In this document: positions 1 through 6,729 of the stretch, one piece after another
Numbering within the stretch: position 1 is the first letter of the stretch
How the letters are laid out: each line of letters starts with the position of its first letter
NCBI GenBank assembly: GCA_038248985.1
Contig: JBBRWV010000108.1
Location: 1 to 12,893 of the forward strand
Direction of reading: 5' to 3'
Origin: JBBRWV01 sp038248985
Lineage (GTDB): Bacteria > Planctomycetota > Phycisphaerae > WQYP01
Length of the DNA stretch: 12,893 nt
Notes under the pieces: generated by a model
The model's database searches: none
Seen by the model: only the letters and a program-made list of their open reading frames with translations
What the model was told of the DNA's origin: nothing
Program-made: the position numbers and the translations under genes

Positions 1-36
1 ACGCGGCTCGTATCGTCCTTGAAACTTATTCGCCAT
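1..36 (-). CDS. N-terminal start of an unidentified gene, cut by the left window edge
   Basis: Only the first 12 codons are visible, reading MANKFQGRYEPR and running off the left edge on the minus strand. The start is well supported: a Shine-Dalgarno AAGGAGG lies at 44-50 with 7 bases between it and the ATG at 34-36. It follows the 43-residue small gene on the same strand after about 100 bases. That gap is relatively AT-rich and contains a TAATAT-like hexamer, so the gene may have its own promoter, although I see no convincing -35. Twelve residues do not allow a family assignment. The start call is fairly sure; the function is unknown. Confidence 0.6.
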   Translation of the reverse strand, partial: MANKFQGRYEPR

Positions 37-137
37 CCTAAGGCCTCCTTGCCCGCGTCGTAATTAGTCCTTTCAATGCATCGAACCACAGGCCCCTCTG
101 ACATGATATTATTTGACATTTATTGATGCGCCAGCCC

Positions 138-269
138 TTACTTCGCCAATCGCTCCAAAGCCTCACCGTATTTTTCGTTGATGCGATGCAACGATCGCTC
201 CAACCCCTGGCGCTTCTTTCCCGCCTTCGGCAAAACCTTCTTCTTCGTCGGCTTGGCGCTTGTGCTCAT
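138..269 (-). CDS. Small basic protein of 43 residues, conserved-looking, function unknown
   Basis: A short ORF on the minus strand encodes 43 residues. It begins MSTSAKPTKKKVLPKAGKKR and continues with a segment around ERSLHRINEKYGEALERLAK. The first half is lysine-rich and probably disordered. The second half has the heptad-like pattern of one amphipathic helix (roughly residues 22-42). A GGGAG Shine-Dalgarno sits about 9 bases before the ATG at 267-269, and the gene ends with TAA at 138-140. Codons are ordinary and there is no low-complexity drift, unlike the shadow frames nearby. It lies 112 bases downstream of gpsA and about 100 bases upstream of the next minus-strand start, so it could be transcribed with either. 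The charge and size would fit a nucleic-acid- or ribosome-associated peptide, but that is only inference. I do not recognise the family. Confidence 0.7.
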   Translation of the reverse strand: MSTSAKPTKKKVLPKAGKKRQGLERSLHRINEKYGEALERLAK

Positions 270-381
270 TTGTAAAACTCCCTTGCAGTTCCACTATCCC
301 AAAATCATACGAACTCCCCCCACCTGATTCAATTCCCCTCCTCCCAGGAAGCCCCCGCTCCCTCATTCCCCGCCCCCCGCT

Positions 382-1392
382 TCACTCCGTCTCACATTTC
401 GATTCCCGCGACATCAACTGCGCAATCTCTGACTTCGGCTCCGCCCCCTCGTACAACACCGCAAACAGCCCCCGGCATATCGGCATGTCTATCCCGTGAT
501 CCTTCGCCAGCTTGTACACCGCCTTCGTCGTCGGCATCCCCTCCACCACCCCCGCCATCGTCGCCAGAATCGCCTCCGGCTTCTCGCCCCGGCCCAGCCG
601 CTCGCCAAACGTCCGGTTCCGCCCCTCCGGTGAAAAACACGTCGTCACCAGATCCCCCAATCCCGCCAGCCCGTAAAACGTCTCCGCCTGCGCCCCCATC
701 GCCAGGCCCAACCGCGTAATCTCCACCAGCCCCCGCGAAATCAACGCCGCCTTGGCGTTATGCCCCGCATTCATCCCCTGCAAAATCCCCGCCGCTATCG
801 CTACCACGTTCTTCAGCGCCCCCGCCAACTCCACCCCGATCAAATCCGAATTCGTATACACCCGCAGATAGGCACACGTAAAAAGCTCCTGCACCCGCTG
901 CGCCAACACCGCATCATCCGCCGCCGCCACCATCGTCGCCGGCAGCTTCCGCGCCAGTTCCGACGCAATGCTCGGCCCGCTGAAAGCCGCCACCGGCCGC
1001 ACCCCCAATAACTCCGTGATGATCTGCGATGGCCGCAGCAACGTGCTGATCTCAATCCCCTTCGCCACGCTCACCACCGGCACCCCCGCAGGAATGTGCG
1101 GCGCCAACCGCATCAACGCCGCACGAATATATTGCGTCGGCAACGCGCACAAAATAAGATCCGCCCCCGTCAGCCCCGCAAAAACCCGCGCCTCGTCCGC
1201 CTCAAAACCCAAATGCTCGGACAGCCCCACCGCCGGTAGATACCGCGCGTTCACCCGCTCCCGCTGCATCTTCGCCAGGTGCTCCGCATTGCGGCCCCAC
1301 ATCGTCACCGGCAACGCCGCCCCGTGCTTCTCCGCCAGAATCTGTGAGCACACGGTAGCCATCGCCCCGTCGCCTATCGTGATGATGCGCAT
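382..1392 (-). CDS. gpsA: NAD(P)+-dependent glycerol-3-phosphate dehydrogenase
   Basis: GpsA reduces dihydroxyacetone phosphate to sn-glycerol 3-phosphate in the cytoplasm, supplying the backbone for phospholipids. The 336-residue product has the usual family length. The N-terminal Rossmann loop reads GDGAMAT (residues 7-13) instead of the more common GAGSWGT. VAKGIE (109-114) carries Lys111, and FSGPSIASE (138-146) matches the conserved SGPSFAxE segment. ELAGALKN (188-195) carries the catalytic Lys194. GLAGLGDLVTTC (241-252) and RNR (258-260) complete the substrate site. The start is the ATG at 1390-1392, with a GAGG Shine-Dalgarno 7 bases upstream. A sigma70-like promoter and a seven-codon leader ORF precede it. 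It is divergent from ppa and followed on the same strand by a small basic ORF. Confidence 0.96.
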   Translation of the reverse strand: MRIITIGDGAMATVCSQILAEKHGAALPVTMWGRNAEHLAKMQRERVNARYLPAVGLSEHLGFEADEARVFAGLTGADLILCALPTQYIRAALMRLAPHIPAGVPVVSVAKGIEISTLLRPSQIITELLGVRPVAAFSGPSIASELARKLPATMVAAADDAVLAQRVQELFTCAYLRVYTNSDLIGVELAGALKNVVAIAAGILQGMNAGHNAKAALISRGLVEITRLGLAMGAQAETFYGLAGLGDLVTTCFSPEGRNRTFGERLGRGEKPEAILATMAGVVEGMPTTKAVYKLAKDHGIDMPICRGLFAVLYEGAEPKSEIAQLMSRESKCETE

Positions 1393-1401
1393 TACTTTTC
1401 C

Positions 1402-1425
1402 TCAGTCGTCGGTTGATTCAGCCAT
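1402..1425 (-). other. Seven-codon leader ORF ending at the gpsA ribosome binding site
   Basis: On the minus strand, between the inferred gpsA promoter and the gpsA start, an ATG preceded by GAGG (5-base spacing) opens a tiny frame reading MAESTDD and a TGA. The TGA is part of TGAGGAAA, so the stop codon overlaps the gpsA Shine-Dalgarno and lies 9 bases before the gpsA ATG. A ribosome finishing here would stop on the gpsA initiation region, which would allow translational coupling. A frame this short could easily arise by chance. Confidence 0.25.
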
Positions 1426-1470
1426 GACAACCTCAACACCAATATTTCCTCAGTTCCCTCTCGCAAAGCT

Positions 1471-1499
1471 ATCATAAACACCCCGCGCCCGCCCGTCAT
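1471..1499 (-). promoter_or_regulatory. Sigma70-like promoter for gpsA
   Basis: Read on the minus strand, ATGACG (complement of 1494-1499) is followed after exactly 17 bases by TATGAT (complement of 1471-1476). These match the -35 consensus at TGAC and the -10 consensus at five of six positions. Transcription would begin near 1463 and give a leader of about 70 bases before gpsA. This is the best promoter match I noticed by eye; factor specificity in this organism is unknown. Confidence 0.5.
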
Positions 1500-1580
1500 T
1501 TTCCGCCGCCTTGATTGTCGCGCTCATCCCCGTTCTACTAATGCGCTCGTTCCCCGCAGCCAAATTCCAAGGAGTCCCCT

Positions 1581-2180
1581 GTGGCCAAGTTCCCCCCGTT
1601 CGAAAAAGAAGGCGCCGTCTCCCCCTGGCACGATGTCCCGCCCGGCGACGGACTCCTCCCCGCGCAATTCAACGCCATCATCGAAATCCCCCTTGGCTCC
1701 TCCAACAAATACGAGCTCGACAAAAAAACCGGCCTCCTCAAGCTCGACCGCGTCCTGCACTCCGCCGTCTACTACCCCGCCAACTACGGCTTCATCCCCC
1801 AAACCCTCGCCGACGATGGCGACCCCCTCGACGTCCTCGTCCTCGGTGCCGAACCCGTCCCCTCCCTCTGCCTCGTCGCCGCCCGCGCCATCGGCCTGAT
1901 GACCATGAAAGACCAGGACGAGATGGATCACAAAATCGTCGCCGTCCACGTCAATGACCCCGAGTTCAACAGCTACCATGACGTCCACCAGCTCCCCCCG
2001 CACAAGCTGGCCGTCCTCAAACGCTTCTTCGAAGATTACAAATCCCTCGAACACAAACGCGTCGTCGTCGATGACATCCTCCCCGTCGATTACGCCTACC
2101 CCGTCATTGAGCACTCCCTCGCCCTCTACGCCAAGTGGAAGGCCGGCGAAGACATCAGCCTCCTCATCCACACCGCCTGA
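1581..2180 (+). CDS. ppa: Soluble family I inorganic pyrophosphatase, GTG start
   Basis: The enzyme hydrolyses pyrophosphate to two phosphates in the cytoplasm and so pulls biosynthetic reactions forward. The 199-residue product is slightly longer than the E. coli enzyme (about 175) because of an extra N-terminal stretch. Active-site positions can be placed against the E. coli protein: Glu35 in EIP, Lys43 and Glu45 in NKYE, Arg57 in LDRVL, Tyr69 in NYG, and Asp79, Asp81 and Asp84 in the signature DGDPLDV. Asp111, Asp116, Lys118 and the pair Tyr153-Lys154 follow. The start is GTG at 1581, chosen because AAGGAG lies at 1569-1574 with 6-base spacing. It is divergent from gpsA and about 110 bases before the HTH-receiver gene. 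Confidence 0.95.
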   Translation: MAKFPPFEKEGAVSPWHDVPPGDGLLPAQFNAIIEIPLGSSNKYELDKKTGLLKLDRVLHSAVYYPANYGFIPQTLADDGDPLDVLVLGAEPVPSLCLVAARAIGLMTMKDQDEMDHKIVAVHVNDPEFNSYHDVHQLPPHKLAVLKRFFEDYKSLEHKRVVVDDILPVDYAYPVIEHSLALYAKWKAGEDISLLIHTA

Positions 2181-2277
2181 CCACCCCCTCCACTCGCCAC
2201 CGCCCCGCCGAAAACACCGTCCTAAACCCCCTCCCGTTTTAGGCCGATGAAACTCCGGGGAAGAAGTGTCGATTGCC

Positions 2278-2282
2278 GGAGG
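2278..2282 (+). promoter_or_regulatory. Shine-Dalgarno GGAGG that decides the start of the HTH-receiver gene
   Basis: GGAGG ends 7 bases before the ATG at 2290, the ideal spacing. The longer open frame could also begin at GTG 2266, preceded by the weaker GGGGAAG. The ATG start leaves the HTH domain at the very N-terminus, so it is preferred. Confidence 0.6.
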
Positions 2283-2289
2283 CGTGCGA

Positions 2290-2871
2290 ATGGCGCGTTC
2301 AAAAGATGTACTCACCACCGGCGAAGTCGCCCGCATCTGCAAGGTCGCGCCGCGCACCGTCACCAAATGGTTCGACTCCGGCCAGCTCCGCGGCTACCGC
2401 ATCCCCGGCTCCAAAGACCGCCGCATCCCTATCACCCAACTCGTCCGCTTCATGAAATCCAACAACATGCCCCTCGAAGGCATGGTCCACTTCACCAAAA
2501 CCCGCGTCCTCATCGTCGATGATGAATCCGACATCACCGAAACCCTCCGCGAACTCCTCAACCGCGAAACCAACTACGAAGCCTCCGTCGCCCGCAACGG
2601 CTTCGAGGCCGGCACCTTCGCCGAACGCATCAAACCCCACGTCATCCTCCTCGATATCCACCTCGGCGATATCAACGGCCGCGATGTCTGCCGCGCCGTC
2701 CGCACCAACCCCGATCTCCAAATGACCAAGGTCATCGCCATCAGCGGCAACCTCTCCGACGCCGAAGCCGCCGCCCTCCTCCAGCAAGGCTTCGACGGCT
2801 ACCTCAAAAAACCCTTCACCATCCAGCAGGTCATCCAAACCATCGAAGACGCCGTCGCCGTCGTCTACTGA
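2290..2871 (+). CDS. Response regulator with N-terminal excisionase/MerR-type HTH and C-terminal receiver domain
   Basis: The 193-residue protein inverts the usual response-regulator order. Residues about 8-57 form a helix-turn-helix of the excisionase/BldC kind (LTTGEVARICKVAPRTVTKW, then a wing around GYRIPGSKDRRIP). Residues about 72-190 form a CheY-like receiver. The receiver keeps the key residues: Asp77 and Asp78 in the acidic pocket, the phospho-acceptor Asp122 in LLDIHLG, the switch Ser152 in ISG, and Lys174 in KKPF. It should therefore be phosphorylatable and probably acts as a DNA-binding output of a phosphorelay. No histidine kinase is encoded in the window, so it is an orphan here. 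It follows ppa by about 110 bases and precedes a membrane protein on the same strand. The target genes cannot be told from the sequence. Confidence 0.88.
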   Translation: MARSKDVLTTGEVARICKVAPRTVTKWFDSGQLRGYRIPGSKDRRIPITQLVRFMKSNNMPLEGMVHFTKTRVLIVDDESDITETLRELLNRETNYEASVARNGFEAGTFAERIKPHVILLDIHLGDINGRDVCRAVRTNPDLQMTKVIAISGNLSDAEAAALLQQGFDGYLKKPFTIQQVIQTIEDAVAVVY

Positions 2872-2928
2872 CCGCCCCGCCCATCCTTCCCCACCAAATC
2901 CTCCCTGTCTGTGGCCATTCCCTCGGGT

Positions 2929-3603
2929 ATGATGAACCGCGTTCAACGCTCCTCAACCGAGATCCTCGTGGACACGATCACGATTAATTACAACCGGCGG
3001 AATCTGCACGAGCCGTTGCGCCAGCAAAAGGCCCTCACTGGCCCCTTGCGCTTCTGGGCCGTCATGCTCCTTCTGCTGGGCCTCGTCCTCTTCACGCTCG
3101 CCTTCTATTCCCACGTCGTCGTCTGGCGTCACACCTACCTCTCCTCGACCGAAAAGGGCTGGACCACACTCCGCGCCGTCTGGACCTGGTCCATCGCCTG
3201 GCATCGCCTCCCCGTCATCTCCCCCTTCCTCCTCGGCCCTTGGGGCCTTGCCTTCGCCTACTTCTATCTCGCTTCACGCCTCCGCCGCCGCCCCAATGAT
3301 CGCACCGCCATCGTCACCGCCCTCGTACTCTCCATCCTCCACACCCTCGGCGCCGCCTTCTGCCTCATCTTCCTCGTCCTCATTGGCGGCCTCGCCCTCA
3401 CCCTCGCTAACTTCTCCTTCCAAAATTGCCTCATCCTCGCCGCCTGCGGCATTTCGCTGGCAATGGTGCCCGGCATGATTTATACCAGCATGCGCCTGAT
3501 GGACGCCCAACGTCTTCGTGTCATCCGCCGCGTCCGCCCCGCGCCACCCGTCGACGCACTCCCTGACGCCGCCATCATACCGCCGTCCAAAACCGATTCC
3601 TGA
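2929..3603 (+). CDS. Multi-pass integral membrane protein of unknown function
   Basis: The open frame begins at GTG 2911, with in-frame ATGs at 2929 and 2932 and a GTG at 2968. None has a clear Shine-Dalgarno, so the start is uncertain; I use the first ATG. Numbered from 2911 the product is 230 residues with hydrophobic segments near 47-70, 102-122, 132-165 (long enough for one or two helices) and 172-193, so four or five membrane spans. Arg-rich stretches after the second and last spans (RLRRRPND, RLRVIRRVRP) suggest cytoplasmic loops by the positive-inside rule. The tail is Pro/Ala-rich. No catalytic or transport motif is recognisable. It ends 20 bases before a lipoprotein gene, so the two are probably co-transcribed and may act together at the envelope. 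Confidence 0.7.
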   Translation: MMNRVQRSSTEILVDTITINYNRRNLHEPLRQQKALTGPLRFWAVMLLLLGLVLFTLAFYSHVVVWRHTYLSSTEKGWTTLRAVWTWSIAWHRLPVISPFLLGPWGLAFAYFYLASRLRRRPNDRTAIVTALVLSILHTLGAAFCLIFLVLIGGLALTLANFSFQNCLILAACGISLAMVPGMIYTSMRLMDAQRLRVIRRVRPAPPVDALPDAAIIPPSKTDS

Positions 3604-3623
3604 ATCATCTGCCGGAGATCCCC

Positions 3624-4586
3624 ATGCCCTTTCGACTCCTCACCATCCCCGCCCTCCTCCTCCTCCTCGCCGCCTGCTGCCCCTGCCCCCAGCCCGATAC
3701 CCTCCTTCCACTCCCGCCCCCACTCACCCTGCAGGATCAACTCACCCAGTTCAACGCCCGCGCCGCCGCACTCCCCTTCGTCTCCGCCCGCGGATCCGTC
3801 AAAATGACCTGGCAGGAAAAAGACCGCACCCGTACCGAAAGCACCGACGCCGTCCTCCGCCTCCGCCAACGCACCGGCCCCGAAGCCCTCACCAAACACG
3901 GCGGCGATGCCATCCTCTTCGGCCGCGTCGCCGGACAAGAAGTCTTCCAGATCGGCAAAAATCCTGACCTCTTCTGGTTCCTCGTCCGCCTCGATACCAA
4001 AACCGCCTGGCTCGGCGACCCCGCCACACCCCTCCTGCAAAAAAACAATTCCACCCTCCGGGCCGACCTCCTCCTTGACCTCCTCGCCCTCAAACCTCTC
4101 CGCGAAGACAACCACCCTCAACAATATTACGTCGTGCAACGCTACACCGATAACCTCCGTCACGTCGAACTCCTCGTCTTCCCGCTTCTTACAGAACCAA
4201 ATTTGCGCAAAATCACTCAACGATTCCAGCCCGACGGACAACCCTGGACGCCCGCCCAACTCCCCGGCCCCCTCGAACGCATCATCACCCTCGACCGCGC
4301 CACCAACCTCCCCCTCCAAGTCACCTATTACAACCCCAACGGCCTCCCCATCATCACCGCCAAACTCTCCGACTACCGCGATGCCCCCTACCTCGATGGC
4401 GACAAATTCCGCGCCGATGTCCTTCCCCAAAAACTCCCCCACAAAATCGCAATCACCTCCGCCGATCCCCCCGCCTCCATGACCCTCACCTTCGACGAAA
4501 TCACCCTCCCCATCACCCTCAAAGACGCCGTCTTCCGCACCCCCAACTTCGATGCCGAAGGCCTCCGCGTTGAACGCCTCAACTGA
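3624..4586 (+). CDS. Predicted outer-membrane lipoprotein, possibly LolA/LolB-like fold
   Basis: The 320-residue product starts at ATG 3624, with CCGGAG 6 bases upstream. The first 17 residues are a type II signal peptide ending in the lipobox LLAAC, so Cys18 should be lipidated after cleavage by signal peptidase II. A Pro-rich linker follows. The mature part opens with ARGSVKMTW and later has WFLVRLDTKTAWLG and a C-terminal half rich in beta-strand patterns (ERIITLDRATNLPLQVTYY). This alternation resembles the LolA/LolB and related lipoprotein-binding barrels, which have a similar early 'G.v...' strand, but the match is by pattern only. It is flanked tightly by the membrane protein (20 bases) and the XylR-like regulator (37 bases). 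The lipoprotein call is firm; the fold is an inference. Confidence 0.75.
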   Translation: MPFRLLTIPALLLLLAACCPCPQPDTLLPLPPPLTLQDQLTQFNARAAALPFVSARGSVKMTWQEKDRTRTESTDAVLRLRQRTGPEALTKHGGDAILFGRVAGQEVFQIGKNPDLFWFLVRLDTKTAWLGDPATPLLQKNNSTLRADLLLDLLALKPLREDNHPQQYYVVQRYTDNLRHVELLVFPLLTEPNLRKITQRFQPDGQPWTPAQLPGPLERIITLDRATNLPLQVTYYNPNGLPIITAKLSDYRDAPYLDGDKFRADVLPQKLPHKIAITSADPPASMTLTFDEITLPITLKDAVFRTPNFDAEGLRVERLN

Positions 4587-4623
4587 CCACCCGCCCCCTC
4601 CACCACCGCAACGGCCTTTCCCC

Positions 4624-5874
4624 ATGACTGATCTCATCCCACTCCTCCTCCTCCTCCCTACCGACATGGGCTACCCCCGCGCCATCCTCGAAGGCATCCG
4701 CCACTTCGCCGGTGCCGACAAACCTTGGCGCTTCATCCACGCCCGCCTCGAACTCTTCAACCGCCAATACCTCGAAGACCATAAAATCCGCGGTGCCATC
4801 GGCATGTTCTGGCAAGGCGCTCACGTCGCCCAAATCGCCGGCGTCAACATCCCCATCGTCAATGTCTCCTCCGGCCAGCCCGACATCCCACTCCCCCAGG
4901 TCATCCTCGACAACCACGCCATCGGAACCATGGCCGCCCAACACTTCCTCCACCGCGGCTTCCGCAACTTCGGCTTCCTGGGACACTCCGCCAGCGCCTA
5001 TTCCCCCTACCGCCTCGCCGCCTTTGAATCCGCCATCGCCGCCGGCTTCGGGCCCGTCCACTCCTACAACACCTCCGCCGACTTCTTCCCCGGCGGTGCC
5101 ACCGCTCACGATGACCCCATCTTCACCTGGCTCCACTCCATCCCTCGCCCCGCCGCCATCTTCGCCGTCAATGACCTCCGCGGACGACATCTCTGCGACC
5201 TCTGCCGCCAGGCCGACCTCCGCGTCCCCGAAGACATCGCCGTCCTCGGCTGCGACAACGATGAACTCATGTGCGACCTCACCTGGCCCCGCCTCTCCAG
5301 CCTCGAACTCCCCGCCAAACGCATCGGCTTCGAAGCCGCCTCCCTCCTCGAACGCCTCATGAACGGTGAACCCGCCCCCGCCCAGCCCCTCCGCCTCCCA
5401 CCCCTCTCGGTCGTCACCCGCCAAAGCTCCGACATCATGGCCCTCCACGATCAGGACGTCGCCCGCGCCCTCAACTTCATCAGCGCCCGCGCCCACGAAC
5501 TCATCAACGTCGAAGATGTCGCCACCGAAATGGACGTCTCCCGACGCTGGCTCGAACACAAATTCCGCCGCGCCCTCGGCCGCACCCCCGCCGATGAAAT
5601 CCGCTGCGTACGCCTCGAAAATGCCCAAAAACTCCTCGCCTCCACCGACCTCCCCATGCCCGATATCGCCCGCCGCGTCGGCCTCCGCGACGCCCGCCGC
5701 CTCAGCGTCCTCTTCCGCCAGCAACTCAATTCCACCCCCTCCACCTACCGCCGCCAATCCCGCCTCCACCAATACCCCCCCTCAACCCTCCCTCACCGCC
5801 CCCACACCGCGCCCGTACCCGCCGGCACCTTCCCATCCCCATTGTCCACCTCAATCTTCACCCGAAACAACTGA
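4624..5874 (+). CDS. XylR-like transcriptional regulator: LacI-type sugar-binding domain plus AraC-type HTH
   Basis: The 416-residue protein joins a periplasmic-binding-protein-like sensor (about 1-270) to an AraC/XylS DNA-binding domain (about 280-378). This is the layout of E. coli XylR, and planctomycetes have many such proteins. Sensor hallmarks are VILDNHAIGTMAAQHFLHRG (94-113), the Rossmann-like GFRNFGFLGH segment, and VLGCDNDELMCDLTWPRLSS (207-226), which matches the XylR GVDND...PPLSSV motif. The HTH pair is INVEDVATEMDVSRRWLEHKF and MPDIARRVGLRDARRLSVLF. The start at ATG 4624 is chosen because the upstream extension overlaps the lipoprotein gene; no strong Shine-Dalgarno is visible. 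The last roughly 26 residues are a Pro-rich tail read from DNA antisense to the end of the hlyD-like gene, so the original stop may have been lost. The ligand is likely a sugar, but which one is unknown. Confidence 0.88.
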   Translation: MTDLIPLLLLLPTDMGYPRAILEGIRHFAGADKPWRFIHARLELFNRQYLEDHKIRGAIGMFWQGAHVAQIAGVNIPIVNVSSGQPDIPLPQVILDNHAIGTMAAQHFLHRGFRNFGFLGHSASAYSPYRLAAFESAIAAGFGPVHSYNTSADFFPGGATAHDDPIFTWLHSIPRPAAIFAVNDLRGRHLCDLCRQADLRVPEDIAVLGCDNDELMCDLTWPRLSSLELPAKRIGFEAASLLERLMNGEPAPAQPLRLPPLSVVTRQSSDIMALHDQDVARALNFISARAHELINVEDVATEMDVSRRWLEHKFRRALGRTPADEIRCVRLENAQKLLASTDLPMPDIARRVGLRDARRLSVLFRQQLNSTPSTYRRQSRLHQYPPSTLPHRPHTAPVPAGTFPSPLSTSIFTRNN

Positions 5875-6626
5875 CTCGCCGGATCGATAATCGGATCCAC
5901 CGCCACCACCACCCCCTCCCGCTTCACTACCGGCTCCGTCTGCAGCTCCAGCAGCACCTTGTCACCCACCTTCACCTTCCCAAATACCTGCTTCGGCGGA
6001 TAAAACACCGCGTTCAACTTCGTGATCTGCACCACCACCACCAGCGGCGTCTCATCCGTCGCCTCCCCCGCCGATTTGTTCACCCGCAAAACACTCCCCT
6101 CAATCGGGCTCCGTATCGTCATCCGCTCCAAAGCAATCTGCTCCCGCTGCAGCGCCACCGTCTTCTGCTGCTTCTGCTCCTTCTTCTGCGCCAGCACCAG
6201 TTCCGACTGCCTCAAATTCAGCCGCTTCTGCCGCTTCTCCGTGTCCGTCGCCACCGGGCTCTTCTCCCACTTCTCCAACTCCACCTTCGCAAACTCCACC
6301 TGCACGATCGCCGAATCCATCTCCGCCGTCGCCTCCACCTCCAGCTTCGCCAGATCCACCGTCGCCCGCTGTATCGCATCGTCCAGCCGCGCCAACGCCT
6401 GACCCTTCTTCACCACCTGCCCCTCCGTCACGTTCACCTCCGCCAACGTCCCCTTCGTCTGCGCCGGCACCTCCACTTTCGCAATCGCCTCCGTCTGCCC
6501 CCGTATCACCAGCACCCCGCCCGCCGCCGTCCCGCTCTGCCCCACCGCCGAAGCACTCGCCAACAACCACCCGCCCGCCACCCCCGCCAGCAACATCACA
6601 CGCCCAATTTTCTTAACGCTCATCAT
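5793..6626 (-). CDS. HlyD-family periplasmic adaptor protein (membrane fusion protein)
   Basis: The 277-residue product begins MMSVKKIGRV and has an N-terminal signal or anchor segment (about 7-29). A biotinyl-lipoyl-like half (VEVPAQTKGTLAEVNVTEGQ, 51-70, with VVKKGQALARLDD) is followed by a helical hairpin of Gln/Glu/Lys-rich coiled coil (about 85-168). The returning lipoyl half contains RSPIEGSVLRVNKSAGE (172-188), and a short beta-barrel-like domain ends the protein. Such adaptors link an inner-membrane pump to the outer membrane, but no RND, ABC or TolC partner is encoded in this window. The protein is short and stops soon after SQLFRVKIEVDNGDGKVPAG, where longer relatives have a membrane-proximal domain. 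GGAG lies 7 bases before the ATG at 6624-6626; a second ATG follows at once. It overlaps the XylR-like gene tail to tail. Confidence 0.85.
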   Translation of the reverse strand: MMSVKKIGRVMLLAGVAGGWLLASASAVGQSGTAAGGVLVIRGQTEAIAKVEVPAQTKGTLAEVNVTEGQVVKKGQALARLDDAIQRATVDLAKLEVEATAEMDSAIVQVEFAKVELEKWEKSPVATDTEKRQKRLNLRQSELVLAQKKEQKQQKTVALQREQIALERMTIRSPIEGSVLRVNKSAGEATDETPLVVVVQITKLNAVFYPPKQVFGKVKVGDKVLLELQTEPVVKREGVVVAVDPIIDPASQLFRVKIEVDNGDGKVPAGTGAVWGR

Positions 6627-6729
6627 GCCCGTACTCCAAAAAAAAAACGCCCATCCCTCTTATCGACCATTCCCACCCCTCTCCCCACCCCCTCCTTGCT
6701 ACTTGCTTCTCCCCTCCCCGCCTCACCCC

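Noticed and set aside
2221..2243. Inverted repeat CCTAAA...TTTAGG between ppa and the HTH-receiver gene
   Set aside because: Only six base pairs, AT-rich arms and no T-run behind it; too weak to call a terminator or operator.
1524..2366. 280-codon minus-strand open frame opposite ppa
   Set aside because: ppa has all active-site residues on the plus strand; the antisense frame has only biased composition.
3480..4667. 395-codon minus-strand open frame opposite the lipoprotein gene
   Set aside because: It is Gly/Glu/Val-rich nonsense antisense to a clear lipoprotein gene; the frame stays open because of strand skew.
4579..5772. 397-codon minus-strand open frame opposite the XylR-like gene
   Set aside because: Composition is low-complexity Gly/Ala/Glu/Asp, with no family motif; antisense shadow.
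6638..6647. Run of ten A (T10 on the minus strand) between the Gfo/Idh and HlyD-like genes, as a terminator
   Set aside because: No stable hairpin precedes the T-run on the minus strand; it lies just upstream of the HlyD Shine-Dalgarno.
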